Below are positions 19,924 through 30,800 of a DNA stretch of 64,000 nt, piece by piece; position 1 is the stretch's first letter; each line of letters begins with the position of its first letter. The notes beneath the pieces were generated by a model that saw only the letters and a list, made by a program, of their open reading frames with translations, was not told where the DNA came from and ran no database searches. Origin of the DNA: an uncultured Aquimarina sp. Its GTDB lineage: Bacteria; Bacteroidota; Bacteroidia; Flavobacteriales; Flavobacteriaceae. Where the stretch lies: positions 62,001 through 126,000 of the forward strand of contig CANMCO010000006.1 in the NCBI GenBank assembly GCA_947496355.1. The letters run 5' to 3'. A program made the position numbers and the translations under genes.

Positions 19924-19965
19924 CTTTAAATCAAACCAAAAACATCTATTTATAGCATGAGTATA

Positions 19966-22032
19966 TTATTTATTAATAATCTTTTTTTGATTTTTTTTTA
20001 AGTATTCAATTAGTTTTTCAAAAGAATCTATCACCATTAGTTCGACATCAACAACTGGTATTTTAGCTTTTTCCATATGTATCTTGAGCTTTTCTTCTTG
20101 AGTAGCATTGATTTCATTATTCTTGAGATAATATCTTAAAATATTGGATATCCCAGACAGGTTTTGCGCAATGGGTTTTATTTCATTAATAATTGGGTTA
20201 TTAAATCGATCCAAATTACTGGATAATAGACTCCATTTTTGTAAATAATAATTTATAGTTGCACGCATCTTTTTATCATTGGGTTGGTCAATAAATTTCA
20301 ATATTAATTTATTGAACTCTTTGGCATCAATAGCATCACTTGTACAAGCATCTGCAAATAAAGTAAATGGAGCATATGTCTGATACTCAATCCCACCAGC
20401 ATTACGACTGTATACTTTTAAGGGTTCACATACACGGGCTAGTTCTGAAAGTGCTTTAATATCATCTGTTTTAGTAATGTTACGAAGTATAACATCCCTG
20501 TTTCTAATATGTGTAATTCCTAATTTTTCTAATTGTAAGCTTATACTTTTCAATCTCAACTTCATTTCATCGATATTAGCAACTTCTTTTGGTGACCAAA
20601 ACCTTTCTGCTATTGCCGCAGTTCTAGGCCAAATACGGGAGTCAATAGTAACGGGTGTTACTAATTCTCCCCACATGGTTACTTCTCCTCCTAGGATCTT
20701 TTTTTCCTGTTCTTCAGTGAATTCAAATCCATCTGGTATAGGATCAACAAGATAATGTTCTTCAATTGGTAACATACGGTCTATATAATATCCATTAGAC
20801 AAGATAGCCTGATATCCTAATTGTACAGCATTAGTTAAAGATTGACCGTCTGGTAATCCTTCATTGGCCCCTCTCCATGAATGAAGTATTGCAGACTTCT
20901 CAATTGCTGGGTTCATGATTTCTTCCCACCCAACAATTTTCTTATCATAACGTTTAAGGATTTTCTGTAATCTGATGTTAAAATAAGCTTGCAATTCATG
21001 GTTTGATTTCAAACTATTCTTTTCTTTAAACTCCTTAATACGTTCATTACTATCCCAATGTTTTCCTTCATTTTCATCACCTCCAATATGGAAATATTCA
21101 TCAGGAAAGAGGCTTGTCATTTCTTCAAATAAATTTGATAACATCTCATATGTTTTCTCATTGGTGGGGTCAAGTGTAGGGTCAAAAACTCCAGCATTTC
21201 TCTCTATTTGATATATTGTATCCTTACTTCCTATTTCTGGGTAAGCAGCCAAAATAGCAGTAGCATGACCTGGCACATCAAACTCCGGCAATACTCGTAT
21301 ACCCCTATCAGAAGCGTATTTTACAATTTCTTTTACCTGTTCATGAGTATAATACTCTCCATCAGATCCTAACTCATGAAGTTTTGGGTATACTTTCGAC
21401 TCTACTCTAAAGCCTTGATCATCTGTAAGGTGCCAATGAAAAACATTTAACTTAACTGCAGCCATTGCATCCAGGTTCCGTTTTAACACCTCTAATGGCT
21501 GAAAATGCCTTGCCACATCAATCATCAATCCTCGCCATGGGAATCTAGGCACATCAACAATTCTGGCAGATGGAATATAAAAGTAATTGGCATTAGAATC
21601 TATGAGTTGAAGAATAGTTTCTAAACCTCTTAACACCCCTATATCCGTAACTGCTTTAAGCTCTATTCCTTTATTTGTAACATCAATTGCATAGGATTCA
21701 TCTTCAAATAATTCTAATTTACCTTCTCTTTCATACACGATTCTTAATGAAGGTACAATATTTGAGTCAGATATAGGAAAACCATGAGTTACAAACACAC
21801 CAGTCCCATTACTTAAACGCCTAATGAAACGTGTAACGGCCCCATAAATACGTGTATTAGAACTATCGTTTATGTAAACGGTGAAGTTTTTATCGATTAT
21901 AAATTTATTAACCCCCAGCTCTACTACTTTTGGCATAGGCATTAAACTATTTGATTTTTCGCTTTTATATTGTCCAAAAGCTAACTGAATAGTCAATATA
22001 TTGACTAAAAGAACAAAGAAATATTTTCTCAT
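19966..22032 (-). CDS. GH20 beta-N-acetylhexosaminidase
   Basis: This 688-residue enzyme has a signal peptide (1-20, MRKYFFVLLVNILTIQLAFG), a GH20b N-terminal domain (about 30-160) and a GH20 barrel (163-510). The catalytic pair is D319-E320 in HIGGDENEGKHW, with E320 the acid; FHWHLTDDQGFR at 198-209 is another family hallmark. It removes terminal GlcNAc from chito-oligosaccharides by substrate-assisted catalysis, most likely in the periplasm. The C-terminal 170 residues are helical and polar and lack a T9SS signal, consistent with periplasmic placement. Its start is nine bases after the NagB/PIG-L stop, so the two are one operon covering the last extracellular and first cytoplasmic steps of GlcNAc use. 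Confidence 0.95.
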   Translation of the reverse strand: MRKYFFVLLVNILTIQLAFGQYKSEKSNSLMPMPKVVELGVNKFIIDKNFTVYINDSSNTRIYGAVTRFIRRLSNGTGVFVTHGFPISDSNIVPSLRIVYEREGKLELFEDESYAIDVTNKGIELKAVTDIGVLRGLETILQLIDSNANYFYIPSARIVDVPRFPWRGLMIDVARHFQPLEVLKRNLDAMAAVKLNVFHWHLTDDQGFRVESKVYPKLHELGSDGEYYTHEQVKEIVKYASDRGIRVLPEFDVPGHATAILAAYPEIGSKDTIYQIERNAGVFDPTLDPTNEKTYEMLSNLFEEMTSLFPDEYFHIGGDENEGKHWDSNERIKEFKEKNSLKSNHELQAYFNIRLQKILKRYDKKIVGWEEIMNPAIEKSAILHSWRGANEGLPDGQSLTNAVQLGYQAILSNGYYIDRMLPIEEHYLVDPIPDGFEFTEEQEKKILGGEVTMWGELVTPVTIDSRIWPRTAAIAERFWSPKEVANIDEMKLRLKSISLQLEKLGITHIRNRDVILRNITKTDDIKALSELARVCEPLKVYSRNAGGIEYQTYAPFTLFADACTSDAIDAKEFNKLILKFIDQPNDKKMRATINYYLQKWSLLSSNLDRFNNPIINEIKPIAQNLSGISNILRYYLKNNEINATQEEKLKIHMEKAKIPVVDVELMVIDSFEKLIEYLKKNQKKIINK

Positions 22033-22041
22033 TAAAAGTTT

Positions 22042-24015
22042 TTAAAAATGATATCGTTTAAATGCCTCTATAGCTGCATAATTTGCAAGTCCTAATTGAT
22101 GGTATTTCTTGGCAGTTTGCTGATTACGTTCTTCTGCCCTAACCCAAAACTCTCGAGAGTCATCACCTTGAAACATAACCCCATCCTTTTGCGATTGGTG
22201 AAAAAAGATTGCCTTCCTTTTTTTAAGAACCTCATCAGGGCTTAAAGGAACTGCCATTTCAATATCATGGATGTCCCATTCGTGCCACGCTCCCCTATAA
22301 AGCCAAACCCAACAATCCTTAATAAAATCCTCTTCTTTAAGGTCTTCTAACGCCTTAAAAAGTACATCAAGACATACTTTATGAGTACCATGAGGATCTG
22401 CCAAATCTCCAGCTGCAAAAATCTGATGTGGCTTTATTTTTTTTATTATTTTCACCATTGCTGCTATATCATCTTTTGCATAAGGTTTCTTTTTTGCAGT
22501 ACCAGTTTCATAGAATGGTAAATCTAAAAAATGAACATATGCATCAGGTAAACCAAGAAAACGAGTCGCTCCCATTGATTCATGTCTACGAATTAGTCCC
22601 TTAAGACTTCTTACATCAATAGAATCGATAGTATCTTTTTGTTTCATTTTTAAGTCTATCAAGATATCATTGACTTTGTTACTGCTTTCTATTTCAGGTT
22701 CTATATTCTTTATTACTTCGGCATATTTTATTGCTTCTTCATCAGATACCGCAATATTACCAGAAGTTTGATAAGCGATATGCACCGTATGTTCTTGCTC
22801 TATAAGACGATGAAAAGTGCCACCCATAGAAATAACATCGTCATCGGGATGTGGACTTAAGATTAAAATCCGTTTCTTATGCGGCACATTTCTTTCGGGT
22901 CTATTACTATCATCGGCTTTTGGTTTTCCTCCAGGCCACCCTGTAATCGTATGTTGTAACGTATTAAACATCTTAATATTAAGATCATAAGATGACCCTT
23001 CTTCTGCCAAAAGACTAGACATACCATGATCATTGTAATCTTTATCCGTTAATTTTAAAATCGGTTTTTGAACCTCGTAACTCAACCATATAATAGCTTT
23101 ACTTTTAAGCTTTTGATTCCAACGACAAGGCCCTACTAACCAGGGCGTTTTGATTCTAGTAAGTTCTTCTGAGGCTTCCTGATCTAAAATAAAAGTTGTA
23201 TTGGCATGATACTGAAGGTAGGTAGCAGGAATAATCGCAGACACTTTCCCTTCTATAGTTTGCTTTACTATATCTGCTTTTTTATGCCCCCAAGCCATAA
23301 TAACAATGCGTTTAGCCTTTTTAATCGTTCCTATACCCATAGTTATTGCCCTTTTTGGAACATTATCAATTCCAAAAAAAGAAGAAGCTGCATCAGAGCG
23401 CGTTAAGTGATCCAAAGTTATACTTCTAGTTACAGAATTATAATGTGATCCGGGTTCATTAAATCCAATATGCCCTGTTCTTCCAATACCCAATAATTGA
23501 AAATCTAATCCTCCAAACGAATTAATCTTCAATTCATAATCAATACAGTATTGATGCAAATCTTCTTGCGGAATTGCACCGTTTGGAATATGGATATTCT
23601 CTGGCAAAATGTCTATATGATCGAAAAGATGCTCAAACATGAAGTAATGATAACTCTGCATATCACTTTTACCCATAGGGTAGTATTCATCTAAGTTAAA
23701 CGTTACTACATTAGCAAAACTTAATTCTTCTTCTTTATGAAGCCTTACCAATTCTTCATATACTTTAATCGGAGAAGAACCCGTTGCAAGTCCTAAAACA
23801 CAAGATTCTTGTTTGGATTGTTTTTCTTTGATTAGTGTGGCTATTTCTCGTGCAATGATAACAGATGCATAATCTGAGCTTTTGAATATAACATTATGGA
23901 TTTTTTCAAATCTAGTTTCCTCAAATTTCCCCGCTTCGCGATAACTAATATCTTTATAATATGGCAATGCACTATCTTTATTCAATGTATTCTCAAATCG
24001 AGTTTCTGAATTCAT
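22042..24015 (-). CDS. nagB: Glucosamine-6-phosphate deaminase (NagB-like) fused to a PIG-L deacetylase-type domain
   Basis: Residues about 40-300 are a NagB domain: GLATGSSP (phosphate loop), FNLDEYYPM with D109 in the place of the general base, and LGIGRTGHIGFNEPG. In E. coli NagB that last motif has D-G-H with a catalytic aspartate; here the aspartate position is T180, while H182 and E187 are kept. Residues about 380-620 form a PIG-L/LmbE domain with SPHPDDD at 387-393 (canonical PHPDDE, so E to D) and a later DPHGTHK. NagB turns GlcN-6-phosphate into fructose-6-phosphate plus ammonia; PIG-L proteins are zinc GlcNAc deacetylases. This fused form is known in Bacteroidota; the work of its second domain is not settled to my knowledge. 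No signal peptide: cytoplasmic. Confidence 0.9.
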   Translation of the reverse strand: MNSETRFENTLNKDSALPYYKDISYREAGKFEETRFEKIHNVIFKSSDYASVIIAREIATLIKEKQSKQESCVLGLATGSSPIKVYEELVRLHKEEELSFANVVTFNLDEYYPMGKSDMQSYHYFMFEHLFDHIDILPENIHIPNGAIPQEDLHQYCIDYELKINSFGGLDFQLLGIGRTGHIGFNEPGSHYNSVTRSITLDHLTRSDAASSFFGIDNVPKRAITMGIGTIKKAKRIVIMAWGHKKADIVKQTIEGKVSAIIPATYLQYHANTTFILDQEASEELTRIKTPWLVGPCRWNQKLKSKAIIWLSYEVQKPILKLTDKDYNDHGMSSLLAEEGSSYDLNIKMFNTLQHTITGWPGGKPKADDSNRPERNVPHKKRILILSPHPDDDVISMGGTFHRLIEQEHTVHIAYQTSGNIAVSDEEAIKYAEVIKNIEPEIESSNKVNDILIDLKMKQKDTIDSIDVRSLKGLIRRHESMGATRFLGLPDAYVHFLDLPFYETGTAKKKPYAKDDIAAMVKIIKKIKPHQIFAAGDLADPHGTHKVCLDVLFKALEDLKEEDFIKDCWVWLYRGAWHEWDIHDIEMAVPLSPDEVLKKRKAIFFHQSQKDGVMFQGDDSREFWVRAEERNQQTAKKYHQLGLANYAAIEAFKRYHF

Positions 24016-24357
24016 TTTCTAGCTTAAATTAATTGTTTAGTGGCTTACGAAAAATGAAACTATTACCTTAATCGTTTTTATAAAAAAAAATTCGACAGAT
24101 GACACAAAAGGAATCACTAATGACCTAAAAAATCCACTATACGATTTTTATAGAATGTACTCCTACTTTTAAGTTTCCCTGTATTTTTTAATATGACCGT
24201 AATATTTAGTTATATACAGAATTAAGTCGTTAGTCGACAGAAGAATGTTGTTTATAGGATGGGACTTCAATAAAGAAAACCCCAATAATAACTAAAGTTA
24301 TATCAGGGTTTTCGACTATCAAAATCTAATGTATGTAAAAGAAAGTTTTAATTATTT
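24016..24357. other. 342-base gene-free stretch between lipoprotein chitinase and nagB
   Basis: No gene is seen. The right end holds the hairpin at 24275-24313 that ends the susCD-chitinase transcript. The rest is AT-rich and must hold the promoter of the leftward nagB-GH20 pair. A short inverted element GTCG TTA GTCGAC lies near 24227-24239. No promoter consensus was clear enough to place. Confidence 0.5.
24275..24313 (-). terminator. Hairpin terminator downstream of the lipoprotein chitinase
   Basis: GAAAACCC (24275-24282) pairs with GGGTTTTC (24306-24313), and a nested stem ATAACT/AGTTAT closes the middle. On the minus strand it comes 45 bases after the stop of the 24358-26208 gene and is followed by TTTATT. 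The outer arms give an A-rich and a U-rich side, so it may work in both directions, though no rightward gene ends near it. Confidence 0.65.
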
Positions 24358-26208
24358 TTAATTGCAAGACCCAATAGTTTTCCACCAATGTTCACCACTT
24401 CCGGGAGTCACCCAAATTGGTCCAACTTGTGCTTCATACAATACGCCTTGATGCACAGCACGATCTCCTTGATTATATACTTTTGGATATGGTTCCCAAG
24501 TTGCAACTCCACTACAGGAACCACCATTACCTCCACCACCAGAAGACTGAACTGTTATTGTGATAGAAGAAGATGTAGTTGTATCTCCTGAATTATCCGT
24601 AGCAACTGCTGTTATAGAATAATTTCCTACTGAAGCATTAGACCAGCTATAATCATAGGGGCTGGTAGCATCTTCTCCTAATTTAGTATTTCCCTGGAAG
24701 AATTCTACTTTAGTTATATTTCCATCACTATCAGAAGCAGTTGCAGATATGTTTATCGCTTGACCTTCTGTTATCGTTGTATTATTTGAAGGAGCTGTAA
24801 TATTTACTGTTGGTGCCTGGTTATTACCCGTACCTCCGCCATCGCAATTCTGAATAAACTCCCATGGGTTTGGATCTGTATTTGCCGATGGAACATCACC
24901 TTTTGTCCACCATTTTGCTCTATATAATTTATTTTGATACACTGCTTCTTGTCCAGCTGTATATGTATTAGCTGCTGTCCATTGAGCAGATTCACAACCG
25001 GTACCATTACCGCCTCCGCCGCCATCTCCACCACCAGAATACGGTGATTCAGGGTAATTTTCTGCATTTGCAATTGCTTGAGATTGAGAGACCCCATTAA
25101 GTATCTGACTGGCAACATGAAGATATCCATATGCCGAAGATGAACTATCTCCTAATAATAATTGCCAAATCATTATCCCATCATTATTGGTATTGGTGGC
25201 TGCAATATGCCCCGAAAGGTCTGCCATTGTTTGATATGTATATGTATAATAAGGACCCCAAGGTTCATTTGGATAATGAGTACCAGCAGCAATAGAAAAC
25301 CCATACTGATCTGCATAATGCTTATATGCATCATACATTATTTTTCTATTGCTTGCTGCACCGGTATTATACCCTTGATATGCTATTAAATCAATTTTAT
25401 CTCCTACGGCTTCCATAACCGGTATCATGTGACCCGTAGTGGCAAATCCATATAAACTAATCGCTTGATTAGGGGATGTAGCATTATATAGATTGGCATC
25501 AGACTCTCCTGTAACCACATTTCGGTTGCTATAGGCAAAAGGAGAAGAAGGATCATCATTGTTTAATCCACCTAGAGCTCCAACACCTGCAGGTGCACAA
25601 GCAAGTAAATACTGGCCTTTGGGCATAATTGCCCTAGAGTTATTAAAAAAATCTATGAATCGTTGTACATTTATTGGGTCTCCAATAGTAGCAAAGCTTC
25701 CATTAGGCTCAAAATCCCAATCTATTCCTTCAAACCCCATATCATCTACCAAATCTTTTATTTGTTGATAGTTTATATCATACGCTGCATTTGTACCCCA
25801 ATAGGTCTCACCACCAACAGACAAGATCACCTTTGTTCCTTTTGATTTTAAAGCAGCAACCGACTCTTTTAGCGTTGCTCCACCATATGGTGTTTGAATT
25901 CCTGTATTTGTAATGTCTAATGAACCTTTTTGATATCGTAAATTTGGTTTTGCAAACGCCAAAAAAACATGTGTTATATGCTTAGGAATATCTCTTAATT
26001 TAGACCCTTGCCCGGTTGTAGTCCAGCTTTCTGACCACGAAGGAAAATATCCTAAAATAATGGGTTCTGTTAAAACAGATTTATTAGAATTTAATGATTC
26101 CGCAGGATTTGTTGCTTCTAATGTTTCTTCTAAGAAGTTTTCATTAGTACACGAAAACAAACAAGACAGAAATAGTATGACGACTATAAGTTTATTAAGT
26201 AGTTTCAT
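24358..26208 (-). CDS. Surface lipoprotein GH18 chitinase with two chitin-binding modules
   Basis: The 616-residue protein begins with a lipoprotein signal; C20 in LFSC is the likely lipidated residue (C16 is an alternative). GH18 spans about 48-395; its active-site motif EGIDWDFE (160-167) keeps acid E167 and both inner aspartates, but the first D of the DxxDxDxE motif is E. An acidic/glycine-rich linker follows, then a CBM5/12 (about 405-455, YRAKWW), an Ig-like Big_7 domain (465-550) and a second CBM5/12 (about 565-616, ending at a cysteine-asparagine). Unlike the three large chitinases it has no T9SS domain. Lying 61 bases after SusD, it probably works on the cell surface beside the SusCD pore, shortening oligomers before import. 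Confidence 0.92.
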   Translation of the reverse strand: MKLLNKLIVVILFLSCLFSCTNENFLEETLEATNPAESLNSNKSVLTEPIILGYFPSWSESWTTTGQGSKLRDIPKHITHVFLAFAKPNLRYQKGSLDITNTGIQTPYGGATLKESVAALKSKGTKVILSVGGETYWGTNAAYDINYQQIKDLVDDMGFEGIDWDFEPNGSFATIGDPINVQRFIDFFNNSRAIMPKGQYLLACAPAGVGALGGLNNDDPSSPFAYSNRNVVTGESDANLYNATSPNQAISLYGFATTGHMIPVMEAVGDKIDLIAYQGYNTGAASNRKIMYDAYKHYADQYGFSIAAGTHYPNEPWGPYYTYTYQTMADLSGHIAATNTNNDGIMIWQLLLGDSSSSAYGYLHVASQILNGVSQSQAIANAENYPESPYSGGGDGGGGGNGTGCESAQWTAANTYTAGQEAVYQNKLYRAKWWTKGDVPSANTDPNPWEFIQNCDGGGTGNNQAPTVNITAPSNNTTITEGQAINISATASDSDGNITKVEFFQGNTKLGEDATSPYDYSWSNASVGNYSITAVATDNSGDTTTSSSITITVQSSGGGGNGGSCSGVATWEPYPKVYNQGDRAVHQGVLYEAQVGPIWVTPGSGEHWWKTIGSCN

Positions 26209-26269
26209 AATTTTAAGTTAGTATGCATTCATAATATTTTTTTTGAATCCTTGTTAGGCTTCCATTTTT

Positions 26270-27805
26270 TCAGTTTACATCCCACCATATAGAAGTCGAC
26301 ATCTCATCTGGTCCTTGATCTTGTATTGCTTTATTTACATTAGCTTCATTACTCACTAGCTCGGTTGAGGAATATGGTAATCTCTTAGGAACAATACCAT
26401 TGTTAGGTTGTGTAACAAAGAATTGAGTATTGTCTGTCAAATCATTTATCAAATTTGTTCTACGTACCAATGCCCACGATTCGTATCCATTCGTTAATGA
26501 AGCCAGCCATCGCTGGTTCCAAATAGCTTCAAGGTTTTGTTGGTTACCACCGGGGAGCTGTGCTATTGCTTCGCTAGTCATAAAAGCTTCTATATTTCCG
26601 CTAGGTACTCCCCAATAATTCATATTAGCTCGAATTCCCATTTGATATAATGCATTACCATCGCCTCCATATCCTAAGATCGCAGCTTCTGCTTGCAAAA
26701 AATAAGACTCTGCAGCACTTAAAACCATTATAGGAGTTAAAGTAGCAATATCAGTAGTAGTTAATCCGATAATTTTCTCAGAAGGGATTGCCATATCTTC
26801 TCTTATTGCTTGTGTTCTTGATCCAATAAAAGATCCGCCATATCCACCGTTAGGGGCTTCTTCAGCAACCTCAAAAAGTCTTGGGTCATTATTATCTTCA
26901 AGTAACGAAAGATAATGCTCAGTAAATATCCACTTTGGTCCCAACGTTTCTCCAAAACCATGATAAATATCTTCAAACCCTCCATCAAGATTTGATAATT
27001 CTAAAGGTTCTATCGATCTTTGTAATAGTGCCTGGGTGGATTCATCGATAAGATCATTAGCTAAGCTTTCATTAATAACCTCATCTATAAAAGTTTGTTC
27101 TCCATCCCGTATATAAGCATCACGAGCTCTTAGTGCCATTCTTAATCGTAAGGTATTAGCAAAAGCTTTCCATTTTTGAGGGTCTCCTGCATATATATAA
27201 TCTCCTTCTTCTCCATCGATAATGTCTGTTGAAGCACCTATGATTTTGATTTGCTCTTCTAGATCATTTATAATTGCAGTATAAATATCTTGTTGACTAT
27301 CATATGTAGGCAAATTGTTTTCGGGAAGTAACTCCTCAATAGCAACTTCACTGTAAGGAATATTTCCGAAAATATCGGTCATTTTTTGGTAGAACCATGA
27401 CATCATAATTCGTGTTGCCGCCGCTCCATTTTTATCTCCCAAACTAGTATACATGGCCAATAAGTTCCTGAGATTAAGAGAAACCTTTTTATAAGATGAG
27501 TCAAATACGGCATTGGTCCACCCCTGATTATTCTGGTAGGCATCAGCTCCAAACCACGAGGATGTAACATTATAACTAAATTGATGTGAAAACTGAGATG
27601 TATATATTAAGTTGCCTCTCCAGGTTAAAAATCGAGGTTCTGCAAACTCAAAATACTGTACACCTGCCATAACCCCCTCGATACTCGCAAATTGTGGGTC
27701 AATAGGGTCGGCATTAATCTCTTCAAAATCTTCGGTACAAGAGATTATAAAGATGATCATAAGTGAGAAGATCGTTTTTCTTGATATATATATTGGTAAT
27801 TTCAT
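26270..27805 (-). CDS. susD: SusD-like surface oligosaccharide-binding lipoprotein
   Basis: A 511-residue lipoprotein with signal segment 1-22 and C23 in FIISC. The sequence fits the SusD-like group 2 family (SusD/RagB superfamily): an early FEEINADP segment, TPR-like helices, NIPYSEVA near 148-155 and a substantial C-terminal ligand-binding part. It should form the lid on the SusC pore 11 bases upstream and bind chito-oligosaccharides; the ligand is inferred from surrounding chitinases. Only one SusCD pair serves the whole locus. Confidence 0.93.
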   Translation of the reverse strand: MKLPIYISRKTIFSLMIIFIISCTEDFEEINADPIDPQFASIEGVMAGVQYFEFAEPRFLTWRGNLIYTSQFSHQFSYNVTSSWFGADAYQNNQGWTNAVFDSSYKKVSLNLRNLLAMYTSLGDKNGAAATRIMMSWFYQKMTDIFGNIPYSEVAIEELLPENNLPTYDSQQDIYTAIINDLEEQIKIIGASTDIIDGEEGDYIYAGDPQKWKAFANTLRLRMALRARDAYIRDGEQTFIDEVINESLANDLIDESTQALLQRSIEPLELSNLDGGFEDIYHGFGETLGPKWIFTEHYLSLLEDNNDPRLFEVAEEAPNGGYGGSFIGSRTQAIREDMAIPSEKIIGLTTTDIATLTPIMVLSAAESYFLQAEAAILGYGGDGNALYQMGIRANMNYWGVPSGNIEAFMTSEAIAQLPGGNQQNLEAIWNQRWLASLTNGYESWALVRRTNLINDLTDNTQFFVTQPNNGIVPKRLPYSSTELVSNEANVNKAIQDQGPDEMSTSIWWDVN

Positions 27806-27816
27806 AATGCTTACTT

Positions 27817-30800
27817 TTAAAATGATACATTCATTTTGAATCCATGACTTGTTGTACTGGGAAAACCAAAAAACTCGATTCCTGAGAAGCTGGTATTAAA
27901 TCCATTTTCGGGATCAAAGTTTGGAGTTTCCTTGTGTAATATTGCCAAGTTTCTTCCAATGTAACTTAATGATAATGTATTGATTCCTATGGTTTTAAGC
28001 CAATTACTTGTGAAGTTGTAGGCCAAAGAAACCTCTCGAAGTTTAATGAAGCTGGCATCATATATCCAAGCCTCAGATATTGCTCCCAGTCGGGTCCAAT
28101 AAGCTTCTGGATTTACCCCTCTCTGTTGTATTTCTGCTGGTAATACGCCATCAACAACAGCAGTATTAGGCACTAATATTCCTTGCCCTCCTGTAAAAAA
28201 CTCTCGTCCCGCTAATGTCCTTTGGTCGGTTCCATTGGTAGCTAAGGATATATCCGAAAATGAAAAAATATCACCACCAAACCTAGAGTCTAATAAAACT
28301 CCTAGTGTGAAATTTTTGTACGAAAACGTATTTTGCCATCCTACTAAAAAATCAGGTGTAACATTTCCGATGACTCCCAGTTCTCCAATCACTGGCAATC
28401 CATCTGTATCGTAAATGATTCTTCCCTGATCATCTCTTTCATAGGTTGAGCCTACCAAATCACCATAAGGTTTTCCTTCGGAAGCTACTAATTGTACCAC
28501 ATCGTTAAACTGTCTTGCAAGCACTTGTGTTTCTACACCTTCTGCCAATTCTTCAACTTCGGATTCATTTTTGGAAAAATTAACAGTGGTATTCCATGAA
28601 AATTTATCTGATTTAATAGGTGTTGCATTTAATGCAATTTCGAGACCAGAGTTGCTAACTAATCCCGCATTAATAATTCTAGATTCTGCACCATAAGAAG
28701 ATGGTAGTGTTAAATCTAAAATTTGATTTTCGGTATCATTATTATAATACGTAACATCAAGACTTAATCTATTATTAAAAAACTTGGCATCAAAACCAAA
28801 TTCGTAGGTGGTGGATAGCTCTGCTTCGAGATTGGCATTCGATAAATCTATACCAGCTGCAGCACCTTCTTCGGCATTTGGTGTATTGGCTCCAAAGAAA
28901 AAGAATGACTGTCCATTGTAGGTATTTGATGAAATATTATATGTATTTCGAAGTCTGTATGGTTCTGTAGCATTTCCGACCCTAGCATAACTACCTCTAA
29001 GTTTTAGGTAACTTAATACGTTGCTATCCATATTAAATGCATCTGTAGCTACAAAACTAGCCCCTACCGAAGGATAAAAAAATGAGGCATTGTCAATTGG
29101 TAGTGTTGAACTCCAGTCATTTCTACCTGTTACTTCAAGAAAAACGAAATCTTTGTATCCTAAAGATATCGAACCAAATATAGAATTAGATTTAGTTTTT
29201 GCTATATCAGTGCTTACATTTTTGTTAGAGAAATTATCAATTGAAAAAAGGCCCGGTACTAATATATTTTCTCCTGTTGCTCTCACTAACTTAAAAGAGT
29301 CTGTAGCCTGGCTTAACCCTAAAGTTGTACCTAGCGAAACATTTGGAATAATGTCGTTCTTATTAAAATTTAGTAAGAAGTCATAATTATTGATTGTTGT
29401 AGTAGATGTTAAATCTATCATACCTCCATTTGGGCGTATATTAAATGCTCCAAACTGTTGGAATATTAACGCGTTGGTATGACTTTGATCCTGCGATATT
29501 CTTATAGAAGCTAATAATCCATCAGTAACGTTATAATCCAATTTGATCAACCCGAGATATCTATCTTTTTTATCGGTATTAAGCCTGGTTTGAGCTGCGT
29601 AATAAGGATTTTGTATGAATGCACCATTCCAGTTATTAAGAGTACCATCTTCATTAAGGAAATTATCCCTTAATAATGCATTAGAAATGTTTCTTGGCCT
29701 AAACGCCAAGTTTTTTACTGTATTTGCCTGTCCATCTGTTAAGTCTGGTCTGTTTAAAGCGCCAGAACGTATATAATCTATCTTACTGGTTAATTTTATT
29801 TTGCTTGTAATATCCAGGCTTCCTTTTAAACTAAAGTTATGTCTATCAAAACTACTACCGGGTAATATGGATTCGTTATCCAGATAAGAATATGAAAATC
29901 TATACGTTGCTTTTTCTAAAGCTTGTGCAATCGAAATTGAATTTGTAATTGTATATCCTAATCGATAAAAATCTTCAAAAGAATTATCATTGGCGCTGTA
30001 AGGCGCTGTCCCTACACCATCAAAACGAGTCCTTTGTGAACCATCCAAACGTGGCCCCCAACTGGTTCCTACATCTATATCGTATACCAATTGTCCGCTA
30101 CCCGTATCAAATCTTCCTTGTCCATATTCATTCTGGAATTTGGGCGACACTAGTACATCATCTAGCGTTATTGAGGAACTAAAATCAACTTGTACCTTTC
30201 CTGTCTTACCATTCTTGGATGTAATCAATACCACTCCATTTGCCCCTCTATACCCATAAAGTGCAGTTGCATTTCCACCTTTAAGTATATTTATAGATGC
30301 GATATCTTCGGGGTTGATATCAGACAGAGCATTACCATAGTCAATACCACCTGCAAAATCACCTTGTCCTAATCCACCGTTATCAACAATAACTCCGTCA
30401 ATTACAATTAGCGGTTGATTATCTGGTGATAATGATGCGACACCACGCACTAGAATACTAGATGAGCCGGCTATACCTGTACCGTTTTGATTAATCTGTA
30501 CTCCTGTTGCTCTTCCGGATAATGCATTGGTAACATTAACCGTTTTCACATTACTTACATCGTCTCCTTGTACGGTTTGGATTGAGTACCCTAACTTTTT
30601 AGCTTCTTTTTTTAGGCCGTATGCTGTTACCACAACATCTTCGAGCTGTTCTAGGTCTTGTTCCATTCCAATATCAATTACGCTGGATGCACCTACAGTT
30701 ACAAATGTTGATTTGAGCCCTAGATAACTGAATTCTAAAACCTCTCCCAATGATGCTTCAATTGTATATCGGCCGTCAAAATCTGTTTGTACTCCTTTTG

